From Thermoplasmata archaeon (GTDB lineage: Archaea > Thermoplasmatota > Thermoplasmata > Lutacidiplasmatales > UBA184): a stretch of DNA of 64,000 nucleotides. This document shows positions 1 to 8,146 of the stretch, piece after piece. Position 1 is the first letter of the stretch. Every line of letters starts with the position of its first letter. Both the position numbers and the translations under genes were made by a program. The stretch lies in NCBI GenBank assembly GCA_021828195.1, contig JAKASQ010000001.1:658335-722334 (forward strand), written 5' to 3'. Below the pieces are notes generated by a model. The model made no database searches. It had not been told where the DNA came from and saw nothing but the letters and a program-made list of their open reading frames with translations.

Positions 1-2
1 AG

Positions 3-230
3 GTGGACAACCTCGTCGTCTCCGTGGAGGAGTCCAAACTCGATGGGCTCTACGTCGTAGAGTCGAGCCCGATGTTAGTCGAGGACTCTCGTCCCATCAA
101 CGTGCCGTACCGTTGGGTCTCGGCCGTCAACGACGTCATCCTCCTCAAGTTCTTCCCGAAGCGGGTCTCGCTGAAGAAGGGCGCCCCCGCCGATGAGGAC
201 GATGCCGACGCCTCGGCCGACACCCGCTAA
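3..230 (+). CDS. C-terminal part of a PRC-barrel-like protein (5' end outside window)
   Basis: Only the last 75 residues are visible, and the true start lies upstream of the window. The stretch ending in 'VPYRWVSAVNDVILLK' (about residues 34-49) looks like the final strands of an archaeal PRC-barrel domain, where a loop-strand pattern 'IPF..V.AV.D.VLL' closes the barrel. The last 20 residues are an acidic, Ala/Asp-rich tail. PRC-barrel proteins of this size in archaea are small RNA- or envelope-associated adaptors of uncertain role. The stop codon lies 4 bp before the tRNA-Leu gene, so the two may be co-transcribed. The assignment is by pattern only; a fragment of another beta-barrel protein is possible. 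Confidence 0.5.
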   Translation: MDNLVVSVEESKLDGLYVVESSPMLVEDSRPINVPYRWVSAVNDVILLKFFPKRVSLKKGAPADEDDADASADTR

Positions 231-234
231 CGGA

Positions 235-361
235 GCGGGGATAGCCAAGCCCGGGCAACGGCGCAGGACTTAAACGGAAGGTACGCGCGGATCCTGCTCG
301 CGAACCGTCCGAAGAGATCCTGCCGCGAAGGCGTTCGCCGGTTCAAATCCGGCTCCCCGCA
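235..361 (+). tRNA. tRNA-Leu (UAA) with a canonical anticodon-loop intron
   Basis: The 7-bp acceptor stem GCGGGGA (235-241) pairs with TCCCCGC (354-360), followed by discriminator A361; CCA is not encoded. The anticodon stem CAGGA (264-268) pairs with TCCTG (318-322). The loop begins CTTAA, giving anticodon UAA, and is interrupted by about 42 nt. A long variable arm and a T-arm with GTTCAAATC follow, as expected for a class II leucine tRNA. The gene sits just after the PRC-barrel stop codon and directly ahead of the METTL5-like gene, with no clear promoter of its own. Confidence 0.93.
275..316 (+). other. Intron of tRNA-Leu (position 37/38)
   Basis: Removing 42 nt here restores a 7-base anticodon loop (CTTAAA + A). 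A bulge-helix-bulge can be drawn: the anticodon stem CAGGA/TCCTG, a central helix CTT/AAG (269-271 with 312-314) and an intron helix starting GGA/TCC (276-278 with 308-310). The central helix would contain one A.G mismatch. A one-base register shift (274-315) would instead give G37. Confidence 0.75.
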
Positions 362-396
362 TCGTGATTCAAGCGATCGGGAGCTCTGACGGTACC

Positions 397-1008
397 ATGC
401 GGCATGCCACGCTCGTCGCGCGTCTTTCCTCGATCCGGCCCTTCGAGAGTCCCCGCGCGGACCTCGAACAGGTCCCCACCCCTCCCGAGATCGGGGCTGC
501 GCTGCTCGAGAGTGCGCTCTCGGCGGGAGATCTGGAGGATCGCACCGTCCTCGACCTGGGGACGGGCACGGGGGTCCTGGCGATCGGAGCCGCGCTGCTC
601 GGAGCGAAGAGCGTCGTCGGGATTGACATCGACCCCTCGGCGCTCGCGCGAGCCCGCGAGGAAGCGACGCGGCTCGGGGTCCGGGTCCGCTTCGTGGAAT
701 CCGCGATCGGCGCGTGGAGCTCGAACGCCGACACGATCCTGATGAATCCACCGTTCGGTGCCCAACGACGCGGAGCCGACCGGCCCTTCTGGGACCGTGC
801 GTTCGCGCTGGCCGGTCGCGCGATCTACGCCTTCGCGCTCGCCGACTCCCGAACCTTTATAGCACGCCGAGCGCTCGTAGCGAACGCCTACGTCGAGTCG
901 GTGCGACCGGTCCCGTGGGAACTCGTTCGGATGTTCCCGCACCATCGCCGCGCCCGGGTCCCGATCCCGGTCGACCTCTGGGTGATCCGAACGGAAAACC
1001 AACCATGA
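397..1008 (+). CDS. METTL5-like RNA adenine-N6 methyltransferase
   Basis: A 203-residue class I SAM-dependent methyltransferase of the METTL5 family, whose members methylate an adenine in small-subunit rRNA. The N-terminal 'LEQVPTPP' block (residues 23-30) is characteristic of the family, the SAM motif 'VLDLGTGTG' is at 51-59, the acidic ribose-binding 'GIDIDP' at 75-80, and the catalytic NPPF tetrad at 117-120 followed by 'GAQ'. The ATG at 397 is chosen because family members start about 20 residues before LEQ.PTPP; an upstream ATG at 364 adds an unconserved leader right at the tRNA end. The stop overlaps the Csl4 start (ATGA), which implies co-translation. The rRNA target is inferred from the family. 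Confidence 0.88.
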   Translation: MRHATLVARLSSIRPFESPRADLEQVPTPPEIGAALLESALSAGDLEDRTVLDLGTGTGVLAIGAALLGAKSVVGIDIDPSALARAREEATRLGVRVRFVESAIGAWSSNADTILMNPPFGAQRRGADRPFWDRAFALAGRAIYAFALADSRTFIARRALVANAYVESVRPVPWELVRMFPHHRRARVPIPVDLWVIRTENQP

Positions 1009-1580
1009 CGCCCAGGGAAGTGCCCAAGTTCGTCGTCCCCGGAGAGTACATCGGCGCCGCGGAGGAGTTCGTTCCCGGTCCGGGAACCTACGAGCACGGG
1101 GGGCGCATTTTCTCCAGCCTCGTGGGGATCCCCACGATCGATCCGTCGGACCGGACCGTCCGCGTGGCCGGAACCAACTCGGTGCCCACCCTCTCCGAAG
1201 GGGATGTCGTCTACGCGCGCGTGGATGAGTTGAAGAGCGCCATGGCAATCTGCACGATCCTGTCGACGACCGAGAGCCGGCGCGGGATCCCCGGAGAGCC
1301 GGAGGGCACCGTGCACATCTCCAAGGTCAAGGACGGCTACACGGAGTCGCTGACGACCGAGCTCGCGGTCGGGGACATCCTCGTCGCGAAGGTCCTCCAG
1401 GCGCACCCCTCGATCAAGCTCACGACCGCCCCGTCGACCCTCGGGGTCATCTCGGCGCGCTGCCAGGTCTGCCATGGGCTCATGATCATCGGCGACAAGG
1501 GCCTGAACTGCCCGCGTTGCGGCAACCGCGAGCAGCGCAAGCTCGCCCAAGGGCCTCGTCCCTCGGTCCTCCCTTCGTGA
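1005..1580 (+). CDS. csl4: Exosome RNA-binding subunit Csl4
   Basis: A 191-residue subunit of the archaeal RNA exosome cap, which tethers RNA and the poly(A)-binding DnaG to the Rrp41/Rrp42 core. The N-terminal domain opens with the family signature 'VPGEYIG.AEEFVPGPGTYE' (11-30). An S1 RNA-binding domain spans about residues 62-142, and a C-terminal zinc ribbon uses C153, C156, C169 and C172. The ATG overlaps the upstream methyltransferase stop by four bases and the stop overlaps the next gene's GTG start, so three genes form one translationally coupled unit. A pairing with a methyltransferase and SHMT is consistent with an RNA-processing and modification operon. Confidence 0.93.
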   Translation: MTPREVPKFVVPGEYIGAAEEFVPGPGTYEHGGRIFSSLVGIPTIDPSDRTVRVAGTNSVPTLSEGDVVYARVDELKSAMAICTILSTTESRRGIPGEPEGTVHISKVKDGYTESLTTELAVGDILVAKVLQAHPSIKLTTAPSTLGVISARCQVCHGLMIIGDKGLNCPRCGNREQRKLAQGPRPSVLPS

Positions 1581-2815
1581 ACGCATTCCCCGGGCCCGGC
1601 GAGCACGAGCGCACGCTCGCTCGGCTCGTCCGTGCCCATGATCGCTGGCGGGGCCGCGACGTCCTGAACCTGTTGCCGAGCGAGAACGCCGTCTCGCCCA
1701 CCGCACGCAAGTACCTCTCGAGCGATCTCGCCGGCCGGTACACCCTCCCGCTGGAGACCGAGTGGCACGGGGAGCGGATCGGCAACTCCTACACGGGGAC
1801 CCGGTACACGGACGAGATCGAGCAGCTCGGGAACGCCTCGGCCGCCCGCTTGTTTCACGGCCGCTACGCGACCGTCCGTCCGCTGTCGGGCCACATCGCG
1901 GCCCTTTCCGCGCTCGTTCCGTTGCTCCCGGCGAAATCCCGCATCCTCGCGATCGAACCGAAGGAAGGCGGCTACGACGGCTACGCTCCCGGGTACATCC
2001 CCGCGCTCTTCGGCTACACGGTCCGGCCGCTGCCCGCGTCGGGGCCCGGGTTCACGGTCGACGCCGCGCTCGCCGTCGAGACGATCGAACACGAGCGACC
2101 CGATGCGGTGATCCTCGGCCAGAGCTTCTTCCTCTTCCCGTACCCGTTGCGCGAGATCGCCGAAGCGGCGCATGCGCGCAACGCCCTCGTCTTCTACGAT
2201 GCGTCCCACGTGCTCGGCCTTGTCGCCGGAGGAGAGTTCCAGGACCCGCTGCGAGAAGGAGCGGACGTACTGTTCGGAAGCACGCACAAGTCCTTTCCCG
2301 GGCCGCAGGGCGGGATCCTCGTCACCGATCGGGAGGATCTCTTCCGCCAGATGGATCCGGCCCTCGTCTGGAGGATCTTCGACAACGCCCACTGGAATCG
2401 CATCGCCGGGGTGACGCAGACGCTCCTCGAGATGGAGCGGGTCGGACCGGAGTACGCACGGACGATCGTCCGTAACAGCCAAGCGCTCGGCGGGGCGCTC
2501 TCGGAACGAGGCATCCCGCTCATCGCCGAGGCGCAAGGGTTCTCGCGCTCCCATCAACTGCACATCGATCCGGACCGCCTGCGCGCGGCGCATGGCCTCG
2601 GCCCCGCGGCCCTCGCGCGACGCCTCGAGCGCCAGCGGCTCCTGATCGATCTCGTCGGTCGCATCGGCACCGCGGAAGCGACTCGTCTCGGGCTGTCTCC
2701 GGAGGAGATGCCGCGGCTCGCGGAGCTCTTCGTCCGGGGCGGGATCCGCAAGGAGAAGATCGCCCCGGAGGTCCTCGCCTGGCGACGTACCTACCGCGAA
2801 CTTCGGTTCGCGTAG
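1577..2815 (+). CDS. glyA: Serine hydroxymethyltransferase (archaeal type)
   Basis: A 412-residue PLP enzyme interconverting serine and glycine with transfer of a one-carbon unit to a pterin. Visible features are the substrate-binding 'LLPSENAVS' (32-40), the aromatic-rich 'YTGTRYTDEIE' (72-82), the PLP-stacking 'DASHVLGL' (208-215) and the Schiff-base lysine K238 in 'GSTHKSFPGPQGG'. The GTG start at 1577 is chosen because it overlaps the Csl4 TGA (GTGA), a coupling pattern repeated in this window. The sequence is somewhat shorter than bacterial GlyA, as is usual for archaeal homologues, and the cofactor may be a methanopterin rather than folate. The Fap7-like gene begins 7 bp downstream. Confidence 0.88.
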   Translation: MNAFPGPGEHERTLARLVRAHDRWRGRDVLNLLPSENAVSPTARKYLSSDLAGRYTLPLETEWHGERIGNSYTGTRYTDEIEQLGNASAARLFHGRYATVRPLSGHIAALSALVPLLPAKSRILAIEPKEGGYDGYAPGYIPALFGYTVRPLPASGPGFTVDAALAVETIEHERPDAVILGQSFFLFPYPLREIAEAAHARNALVFYDASHVLGLVAGGEFQDPLREGADVLFGSTHKSFPGPQGGILVTDREDLFRQMDPALVWRIFDNAHWNRIAGVTQTLLEMERVGPEYARTIVRNSQALGGALSERGIPLIAEAQGFSRSHQLHIDPDRLRAAHGLGPAALARRLERQRLLIDLVGRIGTAEATRLGLSPEEMPRLAELFVRGGIRKEKIAPEVLAWRRTYRELRFA

Positions 2816-2821
2816 CGAGCC

Positions 2822-3391
2822 ATGCCGCGCTCCCACCGCACACGCGCACGTCGGCGTCCCGTCGCGTTGACCGGGACGCCGGGGACCGGCAAGAGCGCGG
2901 CCGCCCGGCGCCTCCCTTCCCGCCTGCGATCGATCGAGGTCGGGGAGCTCGCGGTGCGCCTCGACCTCGGTCGCCGGACGGGCCCGCGCTCGTTCACGGT
3001 CGACCTGCCTCGACTCGCTCGGCGGTTGCGCCGAGAACCGCCCGACGTCGACCTCGTCGTCGGACACCTCGCGCATCTCCTTCCGATCCGCGACACGATC
3101 GTGCTGCGGTGCCATCCCCTCGAGCTCGAGCGCCGGCTCGCTCGCTCCCGCCGGGGCTCGGCCCGGGAGCGGGCGGACAACGTCATCGCCGAAGCCACGG
3201 ACGTCCTCCTGTTCGAGGCGATCGAGACCGGGGGCCGCGTGTGGGAGATCGACACGACCGGCCTCGATCCCGACGGGGTCGCCCGGCGCGTCGCCGGGCG
3301 CGTCGCACGCCGGGGACCCTCCCGGTACGGCCGGGTGGACTGGCTCGCCGATCCGGCCGTCACCGAGGAGCTTTTGCGCCTCGGTCCGTAA
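2822..3391 (+). CDS. Fap7/AK6-like adenylate kinase (ribosome assembly NTPase)
   Basis: A 189-residue P-loop nucleotide kinase of the Fap7/hCINAP (AK6) family, which acts with uS11 in the last steps of small-subunit maturation. The Walker A motif is 'GTPGTGKS' (18-25). The short 'DLVVGHLAHLLP' strand-loop fits the Walker B region of this family, and 'LERRLARSRRGSARERADN' matches its lid-like Arg-rich segment. The first 14 residues are basic and probably disordered. It follows glyA by 6 bp in the same operon and precedes a phospholipid synthase. Assignment to AK6 rather than a generic adenylate kinase rests on length and the strand-loop pattern. Confidence 0.82.
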   Translation: MPRSHRTRARRRPVALTGTPGTGKSAAARRLPSRLRSIEVGELAVRLDLGRRTGPRSFTVDLPRLARRLRREPPDVDLVVGHLAHLLPIRDTIVLRCHPLELERRLARSRRGSARERADNVIAEATDVLLFEAIETGGRVWEIDTTGLDPDGVARRVAGRVARRGPSRYGRVDWLADPAVTEELLRLGP

Positions 3392-3401
3392 CCGGCCCGT
3401 C

Positions 3402-4067
3402 ATGGTCATCGAATCGTACCGAGGAACGGCGGACCGCTACCTTGAGTGGCTCGCCCGACCCTGGCTCCGTTGGGCCCCGGCCGCGCTGAGCTGGCTCGCC
3501 TTCGGCCTCTGCGTCGCGGCCGCCGTTCTGGCGGCGGCCGTCCGCTGGACCACGCCCGATCTGTTCCTTGCGGTCTCAGCGCTGATCCTGCTCGGCGGGC
3601 TCTTCGACGCGCTCGATGGCTACATTGCCCGCCGCAACGGGACGATGAGCGTGCGCGGGGACGTGCTCGATCACGTCCTCGACCGGTATTCCGACGTGGC
3701 CCTGCTCATCGGGATCGCGATCTCCGGGTATGCGAACCCCTTCCTCGCGCTCCTCGCGCTCGTGAGCCTACTGCTCGTCAGCTACATGGGCACGCAAGCC
3801 CAAGCCGTCGGCCAGGGCCGCCTCTATGCGGGCATCCTGTCCCGTTCGGACCGGCTCGTGATCCTCGCGGTGGCGACGTTCTTGGAGTTCGACTGGTCGC
3901 TCCCATGGCCGTGGGCCCCGAGCGCTCCCTGGTCGCACTTCGTCCTCGGCGGAGTCGGCTTCACCGTGATCGACGTCGCGCTGGTGTGGTTCATTGTCGC
4001 GGGTCAGTGGACGGCGTACGCGCGGGCACGGAGCCTGTACCGGAGCCTTCCTCCGAGCGGCTCGTAG
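3402..4067 (+). CDS. CDP-alcohol phosphatidyltransferase (archaeal lipid headgroup synthase)
   Basis: A 221-residue integral membrane enzyme that attaches an alcohol headgroup to a CDP-activated archaeal lipid. The complete family signature DGx2ARx8Gx3Dx3D is present (D72, G73, A76, R77, G86, D90, D94), so the metal-binding aspartates are intact. Around it lie about five or six hydrophobic segments, including 31-49, 54-72, 98-135 and 185-205. Among archaeal members this layout fits archaetidylinositol-phosphate synthase best, but the substrate cannot be fixed from the motif alone. The 3' end runs 77 bp into the convergent PriL gene, which is unusual. Confidence 0.85.
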   Translation: MVIESYRGTADRYLEWLARPWLRWAPAALSWLAFGLCVAAAVLAAAVRWTTPDLFLAVSALILLGGLFDALDGYIARRNGTMSVRGDVLDHVLDRYSDVALLIGIAISGYANPFLALLALVSLLLVSYMGTQAQAVGQGRLYAGILSRSDRLVILAVATFLEFDWSLPWPWAPSAPWSHFVLGGVGFTVIDVALVWFIVAGQWTAYARARSLYRSLPPSGS

Positions 4068-5190
4068 GACTCCCGCCCCCGGCCCGGTCCTCTCCGCCCT
4101 CGAGGACGCGCCCACCGCGCAGCCGATAGTACTGCAGCGGATGGCGCAGGAACGGCTCGAAGCAGAGCGGATCGCGCGCGCGGTCCAGAGGCGTCGGGCC
4201 CGAGGAGTCGCCGTCCCGGATGCAGAGCCCGTGGGTGCGCAGGGTCGCGCACTCCGGCGGCTCGTATCCCTTCCCGCCATCGCGATGCGTGATGTGGTCG
4301 ATCTGGTAGCGGGTGATCGACTCGTCGAAGTCCGGAGCGCCGCGGTAGGCGTCGACGATCGTCTCGAGATCCGCGCCGGCCCGGTGCAAGAACGCCGCGA
4401 GCGCAAAGCGCCCGGCGTGGGAGAGGTTCTCGCCGTGCTCGAGCGACCGGCGCATCTTGCGGATACAGGGAGGGAAGCGATCCGGACGCAGCTCCGCGGT
4501 GTTCGCTCCGGGGCGAGCGACGGGCAGCGGAACGCGCCGGGAGATCTCCTCGAGCAGGGCCGCCTCGCGGGCGCGGATGGCCGCCCGCGCCCCCTCCTCG
4601 ATCGGCATCGGCCGGGCGAGCTCGCTTCGTACGGCCTCCTGGAGCAGGCGCGCGGCGCGCTCTCGGGAGACCTCGACCTGGCCGTGCCGAACGTCCTGGC
4701 TCCCGAGACGGAATTCGGCGTCCCGGATCGGCACGGCGAGCCGAACGTAGTCGGTCAGGGAGAGGGCGACCTCGGAGGATGCGAGCTCCGTGATCGGGTA
4801 TCCGAGGCGGCGCGCGACCTCGCCGAGCTCCTCGATGGAGCTGGAGCGCAGGCGGGCGTGCGCGCGCTTCGACTCGGCGACGGCCCACCGCCGAAGGGGG
4901 GCGGGCGACGCCGCCGCCGACAGCACGAGGCGCGCGAACAGAAACGACAAGAACTGGATCTCGGGAGCCGCCCGGGACAGCTCCTCGATCGTCGAGGTCC
5001 CGCGCGGATCGTCGGCGGCGGCGAGGACCCGGGCCCGCCCGATCTCGCGGGATACCTCGAACGCTCCGTCCTCCAGGAGACCCCGGACCGAGACGGCCAT
5101 CTCCTCCGCGAGCGCTTCGGCCCCCGGGAGGAAGGGGTACTCCCCGTAGAGCGCCGATTCCGCTAGAGGCGGGGGATCACGAACTGCCAT
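3991..5190 (-). CDS. priL: DNA primase large subunit PriL
   Basis: A 399-residue regulatory subunit of the archaeal PriSL primase, which makes RNA primers for replication. The N-terminal 'YGEYPFLPGA' (15-24) is the usual PriL opening. The C-terminal iron-sulphur domain shows the four cluster cysteines C242, C314, C323 and C343, with the conserved 'YEPPECATLRTHGLC' block and the helix 'FDESITRYQIDHI' (288-300). The start ATG at 5190 lies inside the last codons of the site-2 protease gene (28-bp overlap). Residues after about 360 form a Gly/Ser/Arg-rich tail, and the last 25 codons are antisense to the convergent phosphatidyltransferase. The small subunit PriS is not in the window. Confidence 0.9.
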   Translation of the reverse strand: MAVRDPPPLAESALYGEYPFLPGAEALAEEMAVSVRGLLEDGAFEVSREIGRARVLAAADDPRGTSTIEELSRAAPEIQFLSFLFARLVLSAAASPAPLRRWAVAESKRAHARLRSSSIEELGEVARRLGYPITELASSEVALSLTDYVRLAVPIRDAEFRLGSQDVRHGQVEVSRERAARLLQEAVRSELARPMPIEEGARAAIRAREAALLEEISRRVPLPVARPGANTAELRPDRFPPCIRKMRRSLEHGENLSHAGRFALAAFLHRAGADLETIVDAYRGAPDFDESITRYQIDHITHRDGGKGYEPPECATLRTHGLCIRDGDSSGPTPLDRARDPLCFEPFLRHPLQYYRLRGGRVLEGGEDRAGGGSPTSRSEEGSGTGSVPARTPSTDPRQ

Positions 5191-6521
5191 GCGAGCAGGA
5201 TGAGTACGACGAACGTCGAGATAACAGCCGCCGTCCCGCCGAACCGTTCGGCCCGCTCGGGGGTCCAGGCCTTCTTCACCCTCGAGGCGAACGCCGTCAT
5301 GAAATCTCGGACGAGGAGCCCACCGTCGAGCGGGATCAGCGGAAGCGCGTTCGAGGCGCCGAGGAGGAGGCTCATCCACGCGACCCAGTACAGGAGGTTC
5401 AGCCCGATCCAGAACGAGCCGGGACCGAGGGCCGCAAGGGGCCCTGTCACGTGGAAGAAACTCTGGGTCGAGCCGCTGATCGGTTCCAGTCCGGCGATGG
5501 GGAGCACGAGCCAGTTGACCGTGCCCTGGTACCCTCCGTACGGCGTGCCCGGCGGCCAGACAAGCGTGCCCTGGAGCTGCGCCGGTGTGAGGAAGGAGAT
5601 GTAGACGCCGAGGAATGCCGTCTTCGCGTCGGACGATCGATTGGTGAAGGCCGACAACGGCGCGAGCGTGACATTGGTCGTCACCGTCGCTCCGAGACCG
5701 CTCGAGTAGTACTCTAATGGAACGGTCTGACCGGGGCGCGCCGTGCTGAGCGCGGACGAAAGCTGCGCGTTCGTCGTGATCGTCGTCCCGTTCAACTCGG
5801 TGATGATATCGCCGGCGGAGAGGCTCGCATTCTGGGCCGGCGAGTTCGGGAAGATCTGAACGACGCCCACCCCATTCGCATTTGGAACGACCGACCCCGC
5901 GACGATCGCCGACACCACCACGAAGAGCACCCCGGCGAGAATGAAGTTCGCGAGGACCCCGGCCGCGGCGACCCGGTCCCGGCGGATGCGGGGAGCGGCG
6001 ACCATCTCCGCCTCCTCCGGCTCGACGAACGCGCCGATGGGGATGACGCACCAGAGAATGCCCAGGCTCTTGACGGTGATTCTCTGAGAACGGGCCACGA
6101 ACCCGTGGAACAGCTCGTGGAGCACGACGGCGATGATCAACGCCACGATTCCATAGCCGAGCGGGATGATCGGGTTGATCCCGGGGATCCCGAGCGCTTC
6201 TTGGATGCTGGGCGCCTGCGCGGCCGTCTCGTGGAATGCCAAGACGGCATCGATGAGAAGCAGGATCACCATGCCGACCATCGCGATCGCGGCGAGGATG
6301 ACGCCGATCGTGCTCGCTACGGTCCAGAACCGGCGGGACCGACCGACCCAATCGATGAAGGCCCGTCCGCGTCGGGTCTTGATCATCAGCGCGGGGCCGA
6401 AGAGCGCGATCGTCCGGTCCTTGCCGATCCAACCGGCCCGGTACAGGCCGTAGACGGCGAGCCCGTAGGCGAGAACGACCAGGAGCGCGATCTCGTAGCC
6501 GTTGAAGGAAAACGACGTCAC
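5163..6521 (-). CDS. Site-2-type intramembrane metalloprotease (M50) with PDZ domain
   Basis: A 452-residue multi-spanning zinc protease that cuts membrane-bound substrates, typically releasing regulators. The zinc motif HELFH is at 135-139 within a hydrophobic segment, and the third zinc ligand region 'PLIPLDGG' lies near residue 395. A PDZ-like insert sits between them (about 205-300), recognisable from 'SPAQNASLSAGDIITELNG'. Further membrane segments are at 8-28, 70-95, 120-140, 165-190, near 380-400 and at the C-terminus. The gene immediately precedes priL with overlapping ends. The substrate is unknown. The ATG at 6521 begins a hydrophobic N-terminal helix, which fits the family. Confidence 0.9.
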   Translation of the reverse strand: MTSFSFNGYEIALLVVLAYGLAVYGLYRAGWIGKDRTIALFGPALMIKTRRGRAFIDWVGRSRRFWTVASTIGVILAAIAMVGMVILLLIDAVLAFHETAAQAPSIQEALGIPGINPIIPLGYGIVALIIAVVLHELFHGFVARSQRITVKSLGILWCVIPIGAFVEPEEAEMVAAPRIRRDRVAAAGVLANFILAGVLFVVVSAIVAGSVVPNANGVGVVQIFPNSPAQNASLSAGDIITELNGTTITTNAQLSSALSTARPGQTVPLEYYSSGLGATVTTNVTLAPLSAFTNRSSDAKTAFLGVYISFLTPAQLQGTLVWPPGTPYGGYQGTVNWLVLPIAGLEPISGSTQSFFHVTGPLAALGPGSFWIGLNLLYWVAWMSLLLGASNALPLIPLDGGLLVRDFMTAFASRVKKAWTPERAERFGGTAAVISTFVVLILLAWQFVIPRL

Positions 6522-6594
6522 GAACGCTCCGGGGCCTTCGGAGCCGGCCTGCGTTTATGAGCTCTCGCGAGGAGGTGGTGAGAGCGCGCCTCGC

Positions 6595-8046
6595 TCATCC
6601 CTTCACGACCCCGAGCGGGATCAGTCGCGCGACGCGCCGGGTGAGCCCCGCGCCCTCCGCGACTCGGACGACGTTCTCCACGTCCTTGTACGCCCCGGGA
6701 GCCTCCTCGGTCACCCCCTCGTGGGTCGCCGCTCGGACCTGGATACCTTTGGCGCGCAGCGCGCGCGTCACCTCTTCGTAGCGGAAGGTCCGGTTCGCGG
6801 CGTGCCGGCTGAGACGCCGGCCCGCACCGTGGCAGGACGAGCCGAACGAACGATCCATCGACGTCGAAAGGCCGGCGAGGACGTAGCTCGCGGTGCCCAT
6901 GTCTCCCGGGATGAGCACGGGCTGACCGAACGCGCGATAGGCGCTCGGTACTTCCTCGCGCCCGGCGGGGAAGGCACGGGTCGCTCCCTTCCGGTGGACG
7001 AGCACGCGCTTCGGGCCGTCGTCCAGGCGGTGGGTTTCGGTCTTGGCGATATTGTGCGCGATATCGTAGACGACCGCGAGGTCCATATCCTCGGCGGGAC
7101 GGCCGAACGTTTCGGAGAAGGCGCGGCGCACGCCGTGGGTGATCGCCTGGCGGTTCGCCCACGCGAAGTTCGCCCCCGCGGCCATGGCACGCAGGTAGCT
7201 CTGGCCGTCGTCCGAAGGGATCGGGGCGCACGAGAGCTGCCGGTCGACGAGCTGGGTGCCCTCGCGGACGAGGCGGGCGTCCATGCGTTGGATGTACTCC
7301 GTCGCGATCTGGTGTCCGAGCCCGCGAGAGCCCGTATGCAGCATGACCGTGACCTGCCCCGGCTCCAAGCCGAGCGCTAGCGCGCACTCCGGGTAGAACA
7401 CCTCATCGACGCGCTGGACCTCGAGGAAGTGGTTCCCGGATCCGAGAGTGCCGAGCTGCTTGGAGCCGCGCTTGCGGGCGTTGTCGCTGACCTCGATGGG
7501 ATCGGCGTCCGTCATGCAGCCCTCCTCCTCCTGGACCTCGAGATCCTCGGTCCGGCCGAGTCCGTGCTCGACCGCCCAGCGGGCCCCGCCCGCCAGCACC
7601 TCGTCGACCTCGCTCGGGTTGAGCGGCCGCCCGCCCTTCGAGCCAACCCCGGACGGGACCGCCCGGTACAGGCGGTCCATGAGATCGCCGAGGCGGGGGC
7701 GGATCTCCTCGGTGGTGAGCGAGGTGCGGAGCAGCCGAACGCCGCAATTGATGTCGTAGCCGATCCCTCCCGGAGAGACGACCCCCTCCTCGAGGTCGAA
7801 GGCCGCAACCCCACCCACCGGGAAGCCGTAGCCGAAGTGGATGTCCGGCATCGCGAGCGCGTTGCGCTGGATGCCGGGAAGCGTTGCGACGTTCGCCAGT
7901 TGCATCAGGGACGGATCCCCTTCGACCCCCGAGAGCAACGCCTCGTTCGAGAAGAGCACCCCGGGGACGCGCATCCCCGGAACCTCGTCCACCGGGATCT
8001 CGTAGGTGAACTCGTCGCGGGCGATCAGCCGAGGAACCTTCGCCAC
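6595..8046 (-). CDS. rtcB: RNA-splicing ligase RtcB
   Basis: A 483-residue GTP- and Mn-dependent ligase that joins tRNA exons after intron removal by the splicing endonuclease. Signature segments are all present: 'GGIGYDINCGVRLLR' with the metal-binding Asp and Cys, 'GSGNHFLE', 'HTGSRGLGHQ' and the guanylylated histidine motif 'SSCHGAGR'. The GTG at 8046 is preferred over the longer frame because a TATA-like box lies 27 bp upstream and the predicted N-terminus then matches family length. The window also carries two intron-containing tRNA genes that would need this enzyme; any direct link is inference. Confidence 0.95.
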   Translation of the reverse strand: MAKVPRLIARDEFTYEIPVDEVPGMRVPGVLFSNEALLSGVEGDPSLMQLANVATLPGIQRNALAMPDIHFGYGFPVGGVAAFDLEEGVVSPGGIGYDINCGVRLLRTSLTTEEIRPRLGDLMDRLYRAVPSGVGSKGGRPLNPSEVDEVLAGGARWAVEHGLGRTEDLEVQEEEGCMTDADPIEVSDNARKRGSKQLGTLGSGNHFLEVQRVDEVFYPECALALGLEPGQVTVMLHTGSRGLGHQIATEYIQRMDARLVREGTQLVDRQLSCAPIPSDDGQSYLRAMAAGANFAWANRQAITHGVRRAFSETFGRPAEDMDLAVVYDIAHNIAKTETHRLDDGPKRVLVHRKGATRAFPAGREEVPSAYRAFGQPVLIPGDMGTASYVLAGLSTSMDRSFGSSCHGAGRRLSRHAANRTFRYEEVTRALRAKGIQVRAATHEGVTEEAPGAYKDVENVVRVAEGAGLTRRVARLIPLGVVKG

Positions 8047-8067
8047 GGCGCGGCGCGAGCGATGGCG

Positions 8068-8078
8068 GCTATTTAGGC
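8068..8078 (-). promoter_or_regulatory. TATA-like box of rtcB
   Basis: On the minus strand the sequence reads CCTAAATAGCC, an A/T island in GC-rich DNA. Its centre is about 27 bp before the GTG at 8046, which fits a leaderless archaeal transcript. Confidence 0.6.
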
Positions 8079-8146
8079 CATCGAGGCGCCGCCGAAGGGA
8101 CAAAGACGGAAGTACCCGGGTGCCCCTGTTGTTCTGGAGCGCTCCG

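Noticed and set aside
343-1248. Minus-strand open frame over the METTL5-like and Csl4 genes
   Set aside because: It is low-complexity and Arg-rich, and is fully overlapped by two well-supported plus-strand genes.
1337-3409. 690-codon minus-strand frame
   Set aside because: It covers SHMT and the Fap7-like gene, both with clear active-site motifs on the plus strand.
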